From Amyelois transitella (Eukaryota; Arthropoda; Insecta; Lepidoptera; Pyralidae): a stretch of DNA of 64,000 nt. Where the stretch lies: NCBI RefSeq assembly GCF_032362555.1, contig NC_083528.1, forward strand, positions 558,001 through 622,000. Direction: 5' to 3'. Each line of letters begins with the position of its first letter. Position 1 is the first letter of the stretch. Shown here in pieces: positions 1 through 11,800 of this stretch. The position numbers and the translations under genes are program-made. The notes under the pieces were generated by a model. It saw nothing but the letters and a program-made list of their open reading frames with translations. It had not been told where the DNA came from and made no database searches.

Positions 1-79
1 TTAGAATATAATGTGGACGGGAGAATACATTGTTCACGGGAGATTTATATATTTATGAGATTTAATATTGAAAAAAGAA

Positions 80-105
80 ATATATATATATATATATATA
101 TTTTA
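80..105. repeat. (AT)n microsatellite
   Basis: Run of alternating T and A. The rest of 1-930 shows no gene or repeat that I can identify. Confidence 0.8.
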
Positions 106-932
106 TGGATAGCCAATTTTAAAAAGATTTATGTACAGAGTGTACTGAAATTTTGATTTAAGTTCAAATTAAACTACAATTAATTACGAGGTTCCTGTGC
201 CAAGCTCGAGCCAGATGTGTTACAGACTTAGGTAATAAATCTTAGAGGTACTAAAGGCTAAATATAGGTATAGACTTTAGGCATTAATTTATTTTCTGGT
301 TCAAGGCAAGCTAGGTTGGTTGGGAAACTTACTTGCTCAATACTTCCCAATACACATTTTAAACCATCAAAATTGTTTAGTCCTAGTACGTACCTAATAA
401 TGTCTAAATGATCTAGGTTTTGGACTTGGATGATATTTGTTATTAGATAACTACTTCATCTCTTTCTCAAGGATATCGTAAACGGTGACTACAGGATAAT
501 AAACTTGGGATTCTTCCCTTTGGATAGGGACCTATGGATTTTATAAAACAGCTGACAAATACAATAGGAACACTAAATTATGATATTATGGTATGCGTTT
601 TTTCAGCAAGATAAAACATTAAACTGAATTCTTATCAGACACAATTTTAAAGTCATATAATATGTATATCTTCTGAGATAACTTTATCAATATCAAGGTT
701 GTATGTTAGCTGTGATGCGGAAATGGTAAATTGGAAACATTTCCATATATAAGTATATATAACAAACCGAAACAATTGTTCAATTAGTATAAAAACATAA
801 GAAAACTATATATAATTAACATAAATAAAGTCACGCCTCTTTCCCGGAGACTACACCTTTTCACATGCCACGATCTCTGAATATGTCTGTCGTTCCGCCC
901 AGAGACAGATCAAACGTTCATAAATAACACTA

Positions 933-1297
933 CAGTAAAACTCCAATTATCCGAACTCCGACTATCCGAACTCCGACTATCCGAATCGCCGATTATCCGA
1001 ATCAAATCAATCAATCCGAAAACGGTTGAAGACCGCAAAACAGCTTACATTGACGGAGATGTTTAAAAAACAATGATTTTTATTTCTAAACTTGTACATA
1101 AGTACATTTTATTTATATTTAAAACATGTGAAAATTTCATGTTTCTTTCATTTAATTCAATAAAAAAATAATGCAATATCAAAACGTAGCTTTTATTCTC
1201 GCCAAAGGCAATTTTTTTTTTAAATCCGATTATCCGAATATTTGATTATCCGAATGGGTCCCGGTCCCCATTAATTCGGATAATTGGAGTTCTACTG
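933..1297. mobile_element. Tigger/pogo-like MITE, 365 bp
   Basis: Inverted repeats of 23 bp at 933-955 and 1275-1297 start CAGTA and contain the CAATTATCCGAA block typical of Tigger-like ends; one mismatch between arms. TA duplicates at 931-932 and 1298-1299. No transposase inside. The left end holds short tandem copies of a 15-bp ATCCGAACTCCGACT unit. Confidence 0.87.
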
Positions 1298-1479
1298 TAC
1301 TTATAAACTCATACTCAAACTCAAAATATTTATTGCATAACTGTGAAGATATGAAGATGGAATTATATTTAACAGTATCAATAGTTAGCCCCTTCAGGCA
1401 TGCAATATTTGTTAGTATTGAAAATATATTAAATAATACAGACAAAAAGCTTTTTCTAAACATAACATTACATAGAATA

Positions 1480-1728
1480 CGTATAATCACGTCTATATCC
1501 GTTGCGGGGTAGACAGTGCCAACAGTCTTGAAAAGACTGAAAGGCCACGTTCAGTTGATTGACTTTAAGATGGAATTGAGATACAAATAGTGACAGATTG
1601 ATAGCCCATCGCCTACAAGAGGAATCCCTAGTTTATAAACCTATCCCTTAGTCGCCTATTAAAACGGGAATCCATGGGAAAGATATGTAGTGCTTATATT
1701 CCAAAGTGTCGTAAACCTCACGGCACTA
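1480..1728 (-). mobile_element. SINE-A copy, diverged
   Basis: Definition of SINE-A (sense): starts GTGCCGTGTGGTTCCCGGCA (self-complementary GTGCCG/CGGCAC), has the middle marker GGCGATGGGCTAGCAACCTG, and ends CCCCGCAAGGGATATAGACG followed by a (TATG)n tail; full length about 265 bp; no coding capacity. This copy is antisense with a decayed 5' end. Confidence 0.75.
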
Positions 1729-1794
1729 ACACTGCCTAAACTATTCTTTATTAAATTCGCAGGGAAGCGAAGCCCCGCGCAAAACTAGTTTCAT

Positions 1795-2033
1795 TATCTT
1801 ACTCGTATATAATAAAATTCTCGTGTCACAATGTTCGTTCCCGTACTCCTCCGAAACGGCTTGACCGATTGTCATGAAATTTTGTGATCATATTGAGTAG
1901 GTCTGAGAATCGGCCTACATCTATTTTTCATACCCCTTAGTGATAAGGGTTGTCCACCATTAACATTTTTTTTAACTAGAAATTACTTAAAAATTATTTA
2001 TATGGCAAAACAACGTTTGCCGGGACAGCTAGT
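1795..2033 (+). mobile_element. Helitron-like non-autonomous element
   Basis: Contains the widespread lepidopteran segment TCCTCCGAAACGGCTTGACC and ends GGGACAGCTAG before a T, as a Helitron 3' end should. The left border is approximate. The preceding 1755-1790 resembles another Helitron end in reverse (GGGAAGCGAAGCCCCGCGC). Confidence 0.6.
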
Positions 2034-2269
2034 ATACTTTAAAAATATCCTTGATTACTCAACCAACACATCTGTCTTCAATACACGCGACCATTGTTAG
2101 GGCCTTGGGCTAATTATTGCAAAAGGAGCGACTTTTATAAACTACCGACAAGGTTACATACATAAATAGATATATGCAAAGCCTCCGTACTAGGTTCCAC
2201 TGAAAATCAGCGCATTGTGTAACCTCATCATACACATGCATATGCTGAGTGGAAACCCTTTTGGTCGCA

Positions 2270-2358
2270 TCATGTATCTTTTTTTTATTTCTAAATTTCT
2301 AAATGTAATGTTACATCTTGCGCCAAATAAAGATTTTTCTTTCTTTCTTTCTTTCATA
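2270..2358 (+). mobile_element. LINE 3' end with (TTTC)n tail
   Basis: Ends in AAATAAAGA followed by repeated CTTT units. Similar to 61330-61470. Confidence 0.45.
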
Positions 2359-2515
2359 TAATCACGTCTTTATCCCTTTCGAGGTAGACATAGCCAACAG
2401 TCTTGAAAAGATTGAACAACTCCGTCTCTTTCCCATGGATGTCGTAGAAGGCGACTAAGGGAAAAAGCTTATAAATTTGGGATTCTTCTTTTACGCGATG
2501 GGCTAGATGGGTGTA
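2355..2515. mobile_element. SINE-A fold-back fragment
   Basis: Begins as the antisense 3' end of SINE-A, then switches to the sense orientation (TTTCCCATGGATGTCGTAGA). Confidence 0.65.
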
Positions 2516-2737
2516 AAATTAAAAGATACGGTCAGATTACTATAAAATCATTTCAGAAAAGAATTCATAGTTAATAAATCCATGTAGTTTGCAACTTCTA
2601 GTCTTATTAATTGAAATTGCGTCATGCTTATGAATTGCGACGTTAACAATCAGCAGATTCATCATAAGATAAACGTATAATATTATAACTTTGCGCGTGC
2701 AAAATGCAAATATAGGTAAACATACAATCAAACATAC

Positions 2738-3047
2738 AAATAATCACGTCTATTTCCCTTCCGGGGTAGACAGAACCAACATCTATATTTGTAAATTGAC
2801 ATCCGATGAAGATGCTGCAGTGTAGTTTGTTCCGCCGCTACTTCTACACATGCGCTTTAGAAACGGTAGTAGTTATAATTAGATTTAAGGGATGAGACGT
2901 CGTATCCAATTTTAAAAATAAATCTATTCTATTCTATTCTAACGGTCTTGAAAAGACTGATAAGCCACTTTCGACTGTTTGGTTTAATGATAGAATTGAG
3001 ATTCAAATAGTGACATGTTGCTAGCCCATCGCCAAAAAGAAGAATTG
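2738..3047 (-). mobile_element. SINE-A copy split by a LINE 3' end
   Basis: Antisense SINE-A in which the GAGCCAACAGTCTTG region is interrupted between about 2780 and 2940 by a LINE tail. Confidence 0.75.
2790..2940 (+). mobile_element. LINE 3' UTR fragment with (TTCTA)n tail
   Basis: Carries GTTTGTTCCGCCGCTACTTC and ends AATAAATC(TATTC)n. The same family occurs at 13660-13840 (+), 42150-42290 (-) and 55790-55950 (-). Confidence 0.65.
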
Positions 3048-3177
3048 TAAATCTTGTACGAGATAAAGATTTGATATGCATATGAATATACATATGTCAC
3101 AGTAAATACATGTTGCAAAATCCGATTTTATTATCCTTAGTGCAATTAAGGGCTGAAAAAAATTATTTATAGACCAA

Positions 3178-3272
3178 AGAAAATAACATGAACCTTCTTA
3201 AGAAGGCCTTTCTAAAGAAAGGTTTATGTTATTTAAAAAGCCTTTCTTAATAAAGGTTTATGTTATTTTGGT
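3178..3272. repeat. small palindromic MITE-like repeat
   Basis: Outer arms AAAATAACATGAACCTT and the reverse complement of AAGGTTTATGTTATTTT, with further inverted copies of AAAGGTTTATGTTATTT inside. No coding capacity. Confidence 0.5.
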
Positions 3273-3591
3273 ACAAAGACAGAATACTAGCTCAAGTGAT
3301 CTCTTTCAATAAATCTTAGAGTGGATGAAAATAGTTTTCAAATTAAACTGACCTTATTTTCTATCAAAGTAAATATATATATGTGAAGTGAAAGGTGTAT
3401 CTGTTCATACTAGATAACACTATTTCTGATTTATCAGTCAGAGTTGAACGAACTTCAAACAGGACCCGAGTGTCGATATGACAATGCTACACTATTGTGA
3501 CTAAATGCAGGAAAAATTTAAGGAAATTGACCATTTAAGTATAAGTATCTGCACGAGACGATTATTATAATCTTGATATAAAAATAATAAA

Positions 3592-3832
3592 CATACATAC
3601 ATATAGTCACGTCTTTATCCCTCGCGGGGAAGACAGAGCTAACAGTGTTGAAAAGACTGATAGGCCACGTTCAGCTGTTTGGCTTAATGATAGAATTGAG
3701 ATTCAATTAGTTACAGATTGCTAGCCCATCCCCTAAAACAAGAACCCTACGTTTTAAGCCTATCCCTTAGTCGCCTTTTACGTCATTCATGGGAATGAGA
3801 CAGAGTGGTCCTATTCTCTTATTGATGCCAAA
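3592..3832 (-). mobile_element. SINE-A copy, antisense
   Basis: Starts with (CATA)n; the 5' hairpin end is decayed. Followed by SINE-B sequence at 3935-4075. Confidence 0.75.
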
Positions 3833-3934
3833 AATAAATAAAATGAAATAAGAAACAATAGACTCGAAGTGACCAATTTGACTAAACACAAAAATTCCAT
3901 CCGTATTTACGGCGAAAATCTTCTTTGCCTCTCC

Positions 3935-4075
3935 CAGCTTTAATCCTGGACCATCCTCGCTATTCTGGAGAGGAGACTGCGGTGCGCCTTTAACCATGGA
4001 TCCTGGATTGGGTGAGTCAAGTTTTTACACGAAGCGACTCCCATCTGACCTCCGCAACCTTTGCAGGGGAACCTA
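3935..4075 (-). mobile_element. SINE-B fragment
   Basis: SINE-B sense marker sequences are GGATCCATGGTCAAAGGCAT and GATGCAACCGGGACTAAAGC. This is an antisense partial copy lying just upstream of T1 exon 1. Confidence 0.65.
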
Positions 4076-4172
4076 ACTTGTATTCGGCTATATAACGTCT
4101 GCTGAAACTTTATAACTCATAAAACTCATAAAATCTTTAAAAATATATTATAATCATGTTCCAGGTAATATA

Positions 4173-7100
4173 ATGACAAATGACGCTGGGCAACCGGTGG
4201 ATTACGATGTTACTAAAGGAAAATTAACCGAAATATATAGAAAACTAGATGAAAAAGAAATTAGCAATGACACACACAAGGAAGTAAATGAAACAAATGT
4301 AAAAACTGACAAAACAGATGAAGTAAATAAAACAAATGTAAAAACTGACAAAACAGATGAAGTTAAAGATAAAACAGAGTCTGATAATGATGTTGCAAAT
4401 GTAAATGAATTCTCGAATTATGTGCGTAATATAGTAACCTCAAACAATGGACTGGCAAATGAGAAACCTGACAAAGACGCGACTCTTTTGGCGGAATCGA
4501 ACACTGTCGCGAGGTTTTCACCGTTTTGGAGACAGGTGACGTATCTAATCTATCTAAATTAACATACACACATTCATATAGTCACTATTTCATACATACA
4601 TAAAATCACGCCTCTTTCCCGGAGGGGTAGGCAGAGACTACCTCTTTCCACTTGCCTATTTCACTATTTCATATAGTCACTATCTCAATTCTATCATTAA
4701 GCCAAATAGCTGAATGTGGTCATTCAGTCTTTTCAAGACTATTGACTTTGTCTGCCCCCCAGGGATATAGACGTGACCATATGTATGTATGTACATGCAT
4801 ATAGTCACGTCTATATCCCTTGTAGAAAAACAGAATGGGACCTCTCCGTCTCGTTTTCATGGATGTCGTTAATGCGACTAAGGGATAGGCTTATAAACTT
4901 GGAATTTTTCTTTTAGGCGATGGGCAAGCAACCTTTGACTATTTGAATCTTAATTTTATCATTATGCCAAAAAGTTCAACGTGGCGTGGTCTTTTTTAAG
5001 ACTGTTGGCTCTGTTTAACCCGCAAGGGATATAGTCGTGATTATATGTATGTACTCGTAGATCTATGAAGAGAGATAACGGGTAGTATGCTACAAGCTAA
5101 AAAACATATTATTTCCTTGTTTCCAATTCGATTTGAGAATATTTTGCACCTTATCAATGACATTGATTATTCATGATGTACACTGCATCATAAATAATCA
5201 ATGTCATTGATAAGGTTACTGCCAAGACTTTAGGTAGGTATACATCTACCCAGATGATAGACAACAATATCTGTTATGTATTACGATTTATGCATAAAGA
5301 TGATAATTACCCGCACTGAATAGCTACAAACCATTTAAGTTTGTTAACTTGTTGACTTAATTTAAATTTTAAGTTAACTTGTGGATATTTGTAGTTACGA
5401 TTTTATTGATGCCCAAAATACTTTAGAAAAATCATGCCTCTTTCCCGGAGGGTAGGGAGAGTAAATCTTTTCACTTGTCACGATCTCTGCCACACTTCTT
5501 CCTCTTCATCCACATTCATAACTCTGTTCATTCTTTTCTTTTCTATTTATTAGTGTTTTATTGTAACACAATAAGTAAAATTATGTATAAAAACAAAGTA
5601 ACAACAGTGTCGTGTGCTCTTTTCCATGGATGTCGTAAAAGGAGACGAAGGGAAAAGCTTACAAACTTGGGATTATTTTTTAGGCGATGGGCTAGCAACC
5701 TGTCACTATTTGAATCTCAATTCTATCATTAAGCCAAATAGCTGAACGTGGCCATTTAGTCTTTTCAAGACTGTTGGCTCTATCATTTCCGCAAGGGATA
5801 TAGTCGTGACCATATGTATGTATGTATGTAACAACTACATTTCAGTCACTAGCCGCAGCTGCTCCCATCTTCCTCAGCTTCACAGCGGGCCTCACGTCTG
5901 GATACTCCGGCATCCTGCTGCCCCAGTTGCAGGAGCCCGGCAGCCCTATTTACATTGATGAAAGCACCAAGTCTTGGATTGGTGAGTAAAGTATTAATTG
6001 TCTAACTTCCAACTTATACTTATAGAGAAATATCTAACTTATTCTTAGGAGATAATAAGAGAAAAATTGTGTTTTTTTTTATTTATTTTGTATATTTATG
6101 TAGGTACATCAAGGTAAAAAGATACAATTAGAACTTAGACTAAGAAGAAATTTAGTACAAGGGCACTTATTTCTAAAGAAAATGTCTTTTTGTAAGTATC
6201 TTAACCATACATACATACATACATATGATCACGTCTATATCCCTTGCGGGGTAGACAGAGCCAACAGTCTTGAAAAGACTGAATGGCCACGTTCAGCTAT
6301 TTGGCTTAATGATAGAACCGAGATTCAAATAGTGACAGGTTGCTAGCCCATCGCCTAAAAGAGGAATCCTAAGTTTATAAGCCTATCCCTTAGTCGCCTT
6401 TTACGACATCCATGGAAAAGAGATGGAGTGGTCCTATTCTTTTTTGTAATAGTGCCGGGAACCACACGGCACTTACTTAACCAATTTTCATAAAAAACCT
6501 GACTCACCCAATTCAGGATCCATGGTCAAAGACATACCCCGGGCTCCTCTCCAGAGAGGCGAGGATGCAACCGGGACTAAAAGTCAGGAGGACGAGAAAT
6601 GCATTTCACTCCTATTCCTCCTTTTAATAACTCCTACTTTATTTGTTTTCAGCTGCAATGGCGGCACTGCCTATGGCACCAGGATGTCTCATATCTGGCT
6701 GGCTTATGGAGAAGTTTGGTCGGAAACTATCACAGTACATCCTCTGCGCACCGTTCCTTCTCGGCTGGATCCTGATCGCCTGCGCGAATAACTTAGCCTT
6801 GATGTTATTAGGAAGGTTCTGCACAGGACTCTGCGTTGGTCTCTTAGGCCCATTAGGGCCTGTCTACATCGGCGAAACAACAGATCCAAAATACAGAGGA
6901 TTTTTCCTGGCAGGAGTGTCTTTGGCCATAGCAGTTGGTCTCCTCGTTGCGCACTTACTTGGAACCTTCCTCAGCTGGCAAATCACAGCTGGGATTTGCT
7001 GTATATTCCCAGTTCTAACTGTAATTTTACTCGCTTTCGTCCCAGAAAGTCCAACTTGGTTAATCGGCCAAGGTAAAATTGAAAAAGGAGCTAAATCCTT

Positions 7101-7863
7101 CACATGGTTAAGAGGTGCTAGTCCTGAAGCCAACGCAGAATTAAAAGGCCTTCTAGATAAACAGAAAATACAAGATGCAGAACCAGAAATGAGTATTAAA
7201 GAGAAACTTCTAAGCCTTAAGAGTCCTGAGCTGTTAAAGCCATTGGGGATTATGATATTATTTTTCGTAACTTGCCAATTTTCAGGTGTTAACGCTGTAG
7301 CGTTTTATTCTATAGAAATAGTGGAGAAAGCTGTCGGGAAGGGTTTGGATCACTATATGGTGATGCTGGTTATAGATGCCTTAAGGACAGCCGTGTCTGT
7401 AGCTGCTTGTATCATCTGCAAACAATATGGAAGAAGACCATTGTGCTTCATCAGTGGAATCCTTACAGCGTTATCTATGGTCGGACTATCAATGTTCCTG
7501 TACTGGAAACCGCCTGATATGGCATGGTTGCCACTTATATTCCTAATGGTTTACATATGTGCAATTTCAATAGGGCTGGTTCCTTTACCCTGGATCATGT
7601 GTGGAGAAGTATTCCCTACAAGGGTTAGGGGCCTTGGATCTGGTATCAGCTCAGCTACAACATTCTTCGCATTTTTTGTAGTTGTCAAAACAGCTCCAGG
7701 AATGATGACTCATTTTGGAGAAGTCATCACGTTCCTTGTTTATGGAGTTATAGCTTTGATAGGAACTGGTATATTGTACTTCATCCTACCAGAGACAAAG
7801 GGAAAGAGTTTGCAAGAAATAGAAGACAAGTTTAAAAGGAGAAATGGTAAGAGCGAAGCATAA
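4173..7863 (+). CDS. Tret1-like sugar transporter T1 (3 exons, 569 aa)
   Basis: Major facilitator (sugar porter family) membrane protein, predicted to move trehalose or hexose across the plasma membrane. Exons read as 4173-4535 (phase 0), 5846-5981 (136 nt, phase 1) and 6653-7863, all with GT-AG borders. Exon 1 ends in F-S-P-F-W-R-Q, matching the S-P-F-x-x-Q exon ends of the paralogues, which supports joining it. Visible family motifs are G-R-K after the second membrane span, PESPTWL (about residue 296), GEVFPTRVRG and PETKGKSLQEIE (about residue 546). The hydrophilic N-terminal region of about 120 residues is much longer than in T2-T5 and holds a 13-residue tandem repeat (VNETNVKTDKTDE / VNKTNVKTDKTDE). 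The transporter family is certain; the substrate is inferred. A non-coding 5' exon is possible, since an acceptor-like ttccag lies just before the ATG. Confidence 0.85.
4281..4358 (+). repeat. 39-bp coding minisatellite, two units, in T1 exon 1
   Basis: Two adjacent 39-bp units (4281-4319 and 4320-4358) differ at one base and encode the duplicated 13-residue block of the T1 N-terminus. The unit length is a multiple of three, so the frame is kept. Confidence 0.85.
4591..4663 (-). mobile_element. LINE 3' end fragment (tail-sharing LINE)
   Basis: Antisense copy of the LINE 3' end CTACCCCTCCGGGAAAGAGG with its (TATG)n tail. Confidence 0.65.
4676..4792 (+). mobile_element. SINE-A 3' half
   Basis: Sense 3' part ending in (TATG)n, abutting the antisense LINE end so that both tails point outward. 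Confidence 0.7.
4796..5053 (+). mobile_element. SINE-A copy with an antisense 3' end fused in front
   Basis: First about 30 bp are the antisense SINE-A 3' end; the remainder is a sense copy lacking the 5' hairpin. Confidence 0.65.
5149..5215. repeat. 30-bp hairpin, 7-nt loop
   Basis: Arms 5149-5178 and 5186-5215 are complementary at 29 of 30 positions around the loop TACACTG, within intron 1 of T1. Confidence 0.9.
5428..5540 (-). mobile_element. LINE 3' end fragment (tail-sharing LINE)
   Basis: Antisense, diverged copy (CTCTTTCCCGGAGGGTAGG, then CCACATTCATAACTCTG). Confidence 0.6.
5618..5830 (+). mobile_element. SINE-A copy ending 16 bp before T1 exon 2
   Basis: Sense copy lacking the 5' hairpin. 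Its (TATG)n tail runs to 5829, so the remaining pre-exon sequence of T1 exon 2 is only about 16 bases. Confidence 0.8.
6208..6475 (-). mobile_element. SINE-A, full-length, antisense, in T1 intron 2
   Basis: Full unit from (CATA)n to the GTGCC hairpin, flanked by an 8-bp duplication CTTAACCA (6200-6207 and 6476-6483). Confidence 0.85.
6492..6605 (+). mobile_element. SINE-B 3' fragment
   Basis: Sense partial copy immediately before the T1 exon 3 pyrimidine tract. Confidence 0.65.
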
Positions 7864-8099
7864 TACTCGGAAGATGTAAGAAGAAAATTAAACTTACTAA
7901 TATCTACATAGCTTAAAGCTAAGTAATTTTTAATCTGTGATACTCATTTTGTCATAAATGACGTTAATTAAAAAATAATACGTGTTATTTTGTGTATTAT
8001 TTTTTCAAACTATTAACTTGATTCAAACTATTGTACTTGATGATGTACAAAGGAAACAAAATTGTAAAATATTTAATTTTATTATTTAATTTGTATGGT

Positions 8100-8105
8100 A
8101 ATAAA
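8100..8105 (+). terminator. candidate polyadenylation signal of T1
   Basis: AATAAA lies 237 bases after the T1 stop codon in AT-rich sequence. Nothing else is recognised between the stop and 8854 apart from AT-rich DNA. Confidence 0.4.
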
Positions 8106-8854
8106 AAATATGTTTATGAACATTTAGATGGCACATTAATTAGTCATTAACCTGAACTAAAAGTAAATGCACTTGGTACAAAAACAAAATTCTTAAGCGA
8201 CGATGAAAATGAAAAAGAAAATAAAATAAAATTTAAGTACAGTGAGTGGATTGATAAGCGTAATTAATGTTAGTTCGATATGTGGAATTATGTCAAAGTC
8301 TTTTTCAATGTTCATAGTGTTACGCTTAATATGTGGTCCACTTGATAGATTAGTAACTTTTATCTTCGATTGAAACTAGGTTAATCTGTTACACCAAGTC
8401 CTAAGTACAAGTCCGTTGGAGTCGTCAGTGACGTAGATCTTGTCATAACGCGAAGAGTTTGGCTTATTGCTACTATAACAAAGATTGATTTGGAATTTGA
8501 TAAAAATCTGAATTCACAATTGAATGATTTTGAATTGGATCAGAATATACACTCGGCAAATGATTAAAATGCCAATTGGTACTTTCGCAACAAAACAATT
8601 ACTATAAAGTAACAAATGGGCGGTAGACGAGTATAAATCTATTGCATCTTATTTCGCATTTAAAAATTAAAATTTACTTGATGCCGTATCTTCCATGGTT
8701 TTTTGATCATTTTCAAAGTAAAAAGATGTATCAGATTGAAGATTTTCCAAATCATTACTGTCAATTATATTATAATTATACCTTTGATATAGTAAAAAGG
8801 ATCAATCTCATATCGAGATGTCGTAAGATGACGATGAAGTTTTCTGATGATTGT

Positions 8855-11800
8855 TTACTTTGATCTTGGTTTGACGAGCCGCGAGGCAGGCGGCGCGAAT
8901 TTAGCAAATCCCTGCTGATCAAACACGGGCAGGAGATCTCTTACCCTCGCAGATACAGTGCCGCCAGTGACTCTGAAATTTAAAAATGATAATAACTTTT
9001 ACAGGTAAGATAAAGATGAAAGTTATTACGCGGTATGTGGTGCTGTGAGCCGTGTGGTTCCCGGCACCAAGAGATTAAGAATAGGACCACTCCATCTCTT
9101 TCCCACGGATGTCGTAAAAGGCGACTAAGGGATAGGCTTGTAAACTTGCTATTCTTCTTTTAGGCGATGGGCTAGCAACCTATCACTATTTGAATTTTAT
9201 TAGCTGAACTCACTCAAATTATTACATATATAAAACGGCTGTCTTTACCACAAGCATTGAAACTAATAAACATAACTTAGATAAGAGTCATTCCTACATA
9301 TATATGTTTTTGCAGAGAGAGAAAATTAAAATGGTTTTACCGAGTCGATCTCTTGCTGATACCTGCCGAGTTTTGATTATTTTTTTAATCACCTGCTTGG
9401 TTTGATCAGTTTAGCTGCCTGCGCAGGCGTCGACAGCTCCGTCGGGAAGTAAGTGGCTCCGTAGAAATCCAATCCGTTCTGGAGCAAGATGTTGGCTTCC
9501 TCAATGTTAGCAAGCGTGATGCGGATGACACTGGAAGCTTCCTTCGGGATCATGCTGCTGACCAGTTCCCCGTCGATGGTGGTCAGGGAACGAGGAGGGG
9601 TTTTGTCAATAGGCTTCGGGGTGGATGTACCTGTAATATCAGTTTCTTGATCAGTTTCAATAGGGAATATGAAATTATCCTGTCGAGGATATCTTAGATT
9701 CTGAAAAGATTATACTATTACTACTTTATGATACTACATTATTCATTCAGTCGGTCGGAGTGGGAAGACCTAGACGAACGTATCTTGATCAAATTAAGGA
9801 CGTCCTGGTAAAGGGTCAGGGCAAAAGTATCCGAAACCGCCGGGCTTGCATGAAGAGAGTTATGAATGTGGATGAAGCGAAGGAAGTATGCAGAGATCGT
9901 GGCAAGAGGAAAGAGGTAGTCTCTGCCTACCCCTCCGGGAAAGAGGCGTGATTTTGTGTATGTATGTATGTATTATTCATTCAAGTCCTACTTCTAGTGA
10001 GCGAAGCGTTTTTGATATGGTAATAGGCCGTGTAATTTTATGCCGTTCATAGTTTCTTCCTGGGCTAGTAGGTTATAGGGGAAAAAAAAGAGAAATCTAT
10101 AGGATAAATACATGAAATAGATAAGTTTTTTACAGCATTTACTAGTAATAGCGAATTTGCCCCCGTGGACCTGTTCAGTAGCAAATTTATTTAGAATTTG
10201 TAAAGTACCTACCAATACTTACTTTTTTGATAGCAAAAGTTGAGATAAGAGAAAAAAAACAAAGAACGTTAAAAACAAATGCGAGAAAATCAACGTTATT
10301 AAATTAACAATCAACATAAATCAAACAACCAAATAGGTAACATGCGGTTGCAGTAAGCAAAAATACTTATATGCATTCACTATCTGGCTTAAGATTAGTA
10401 CCTTTATTTTACCTATACTTTATACAAAAAGCTTGATCATAAATTAAACAAAGTTATATTACTTCTGCACCGTTGGTTAATATTTCTTAAGTTGTTATAA
10501 CTTCTAACAGAGGAGATGTAGGAATTGCGACAAAGAAAAAAAGGATTATTAAAGATTATCCATTACATAAATAGTATGGATCTGATTTAAGTAGCGCGTG
10601 AAATTTATCCAATATTTTTTCTAACGCATCATGAGCCACTCACATGATTTAATAAGAAGGTTCTTAATTTTCTCAAAATCCTTAATTATTTTATTGAAAA
10701 AGGTGCAGATGTAATTACACTAAAATATCGACACAAATTTGAACCAAGCAAAACCTGAATATTTAAGGGTCTAGGCTGTTATTGAAAACTCATTCCGATT
10801 ACCATTCTGTGGAGATACGTTGACTTTTCACCATCTGCCTGACAAACGAAGCTAGCTGGATGATTTACTATGTTCACATCACTGGTTATTATATCATTAA
10901 CCGCTCTATAATTTGCTTTAACTACATTGTTTTGATCATCATTTAGACTCAATTTTACTAGGAGAGTATTATTGAAGTTGGTGATTCCAGTATTATTTTC
11001 CTAAAAGGAATTTTGTTCAAATATAACGAGTTTTATAATTTGAAACATAAGTATGTACATGAGTAAACTATCTTCATGTGAAGTACCTTGAAGCTACTTA
11101 ACTTACAATGAAAAAAAATTTACTCAGGTTGATACTTATTTAACTACATTTTCCAAAGAAAATGTAAAAACATTTCTTTTTCTTGTATTTCGACGTATTT
11201 AAAACGAATTGATTTCATTTGACAATTTTTTCTACGATTATAAACATCACTTGTCAGAAGCAATGGATCGTAATTCTGTATTCGTATTCCTTCCATCATT
11301 AACTGTTTTAGTAGACGTTACAAATTGAATGAAAAAAAGAAATAAAATTTAAACTTGTATCTAAAGTACCATAAATTTTCCAAATTAGCTAAGTAGTACC
11401 ATTGCTTCGTAATGCGCGAATTAGTAAAGCATTCCAACAAACTAGTTGTTACCGTCTCTTGGCGAACCAGAAAAATGTAGACGAACAACTTCGACGACGG
11501 AGCCGAACTTGTACAGGGCGTGCCTGATGTCTTCCTCTGGGACTTCGTCGGGAACGTCGTACACGTAGATGGTGAAGGTCTTCTGCGGCCGGCAAGGAAT
11601 GGCTATCTGGAACATATAAGTAGCATATACATATATATCCCTTGCGGGGTAGACAACGCCAACAGTCTTGAAAAGACTGAATGGCCACGTTCAGCTATTT
11701 GGCCTTATAATATAATTGAGATTCAAATAGTGACAGGTTGCTAGGCCGACTCCTCAAAGAGGAATCCCAAGTATATAAGAAATGGTTCTGTAAACCTCAC

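Noticed and set aside
4363-4569. Minus-strand frame over T1 exon 1
   Set aside because: It is the shadow of the exon on the other strand, with no family resemblance.
9760-9951. 63-residue frame GRPRRTYLDQI...
   Set aside because: Not a host gene: it is the C-terminal coding tail of a 5'-truncated LINE, shown by the 12-bp target duplication.
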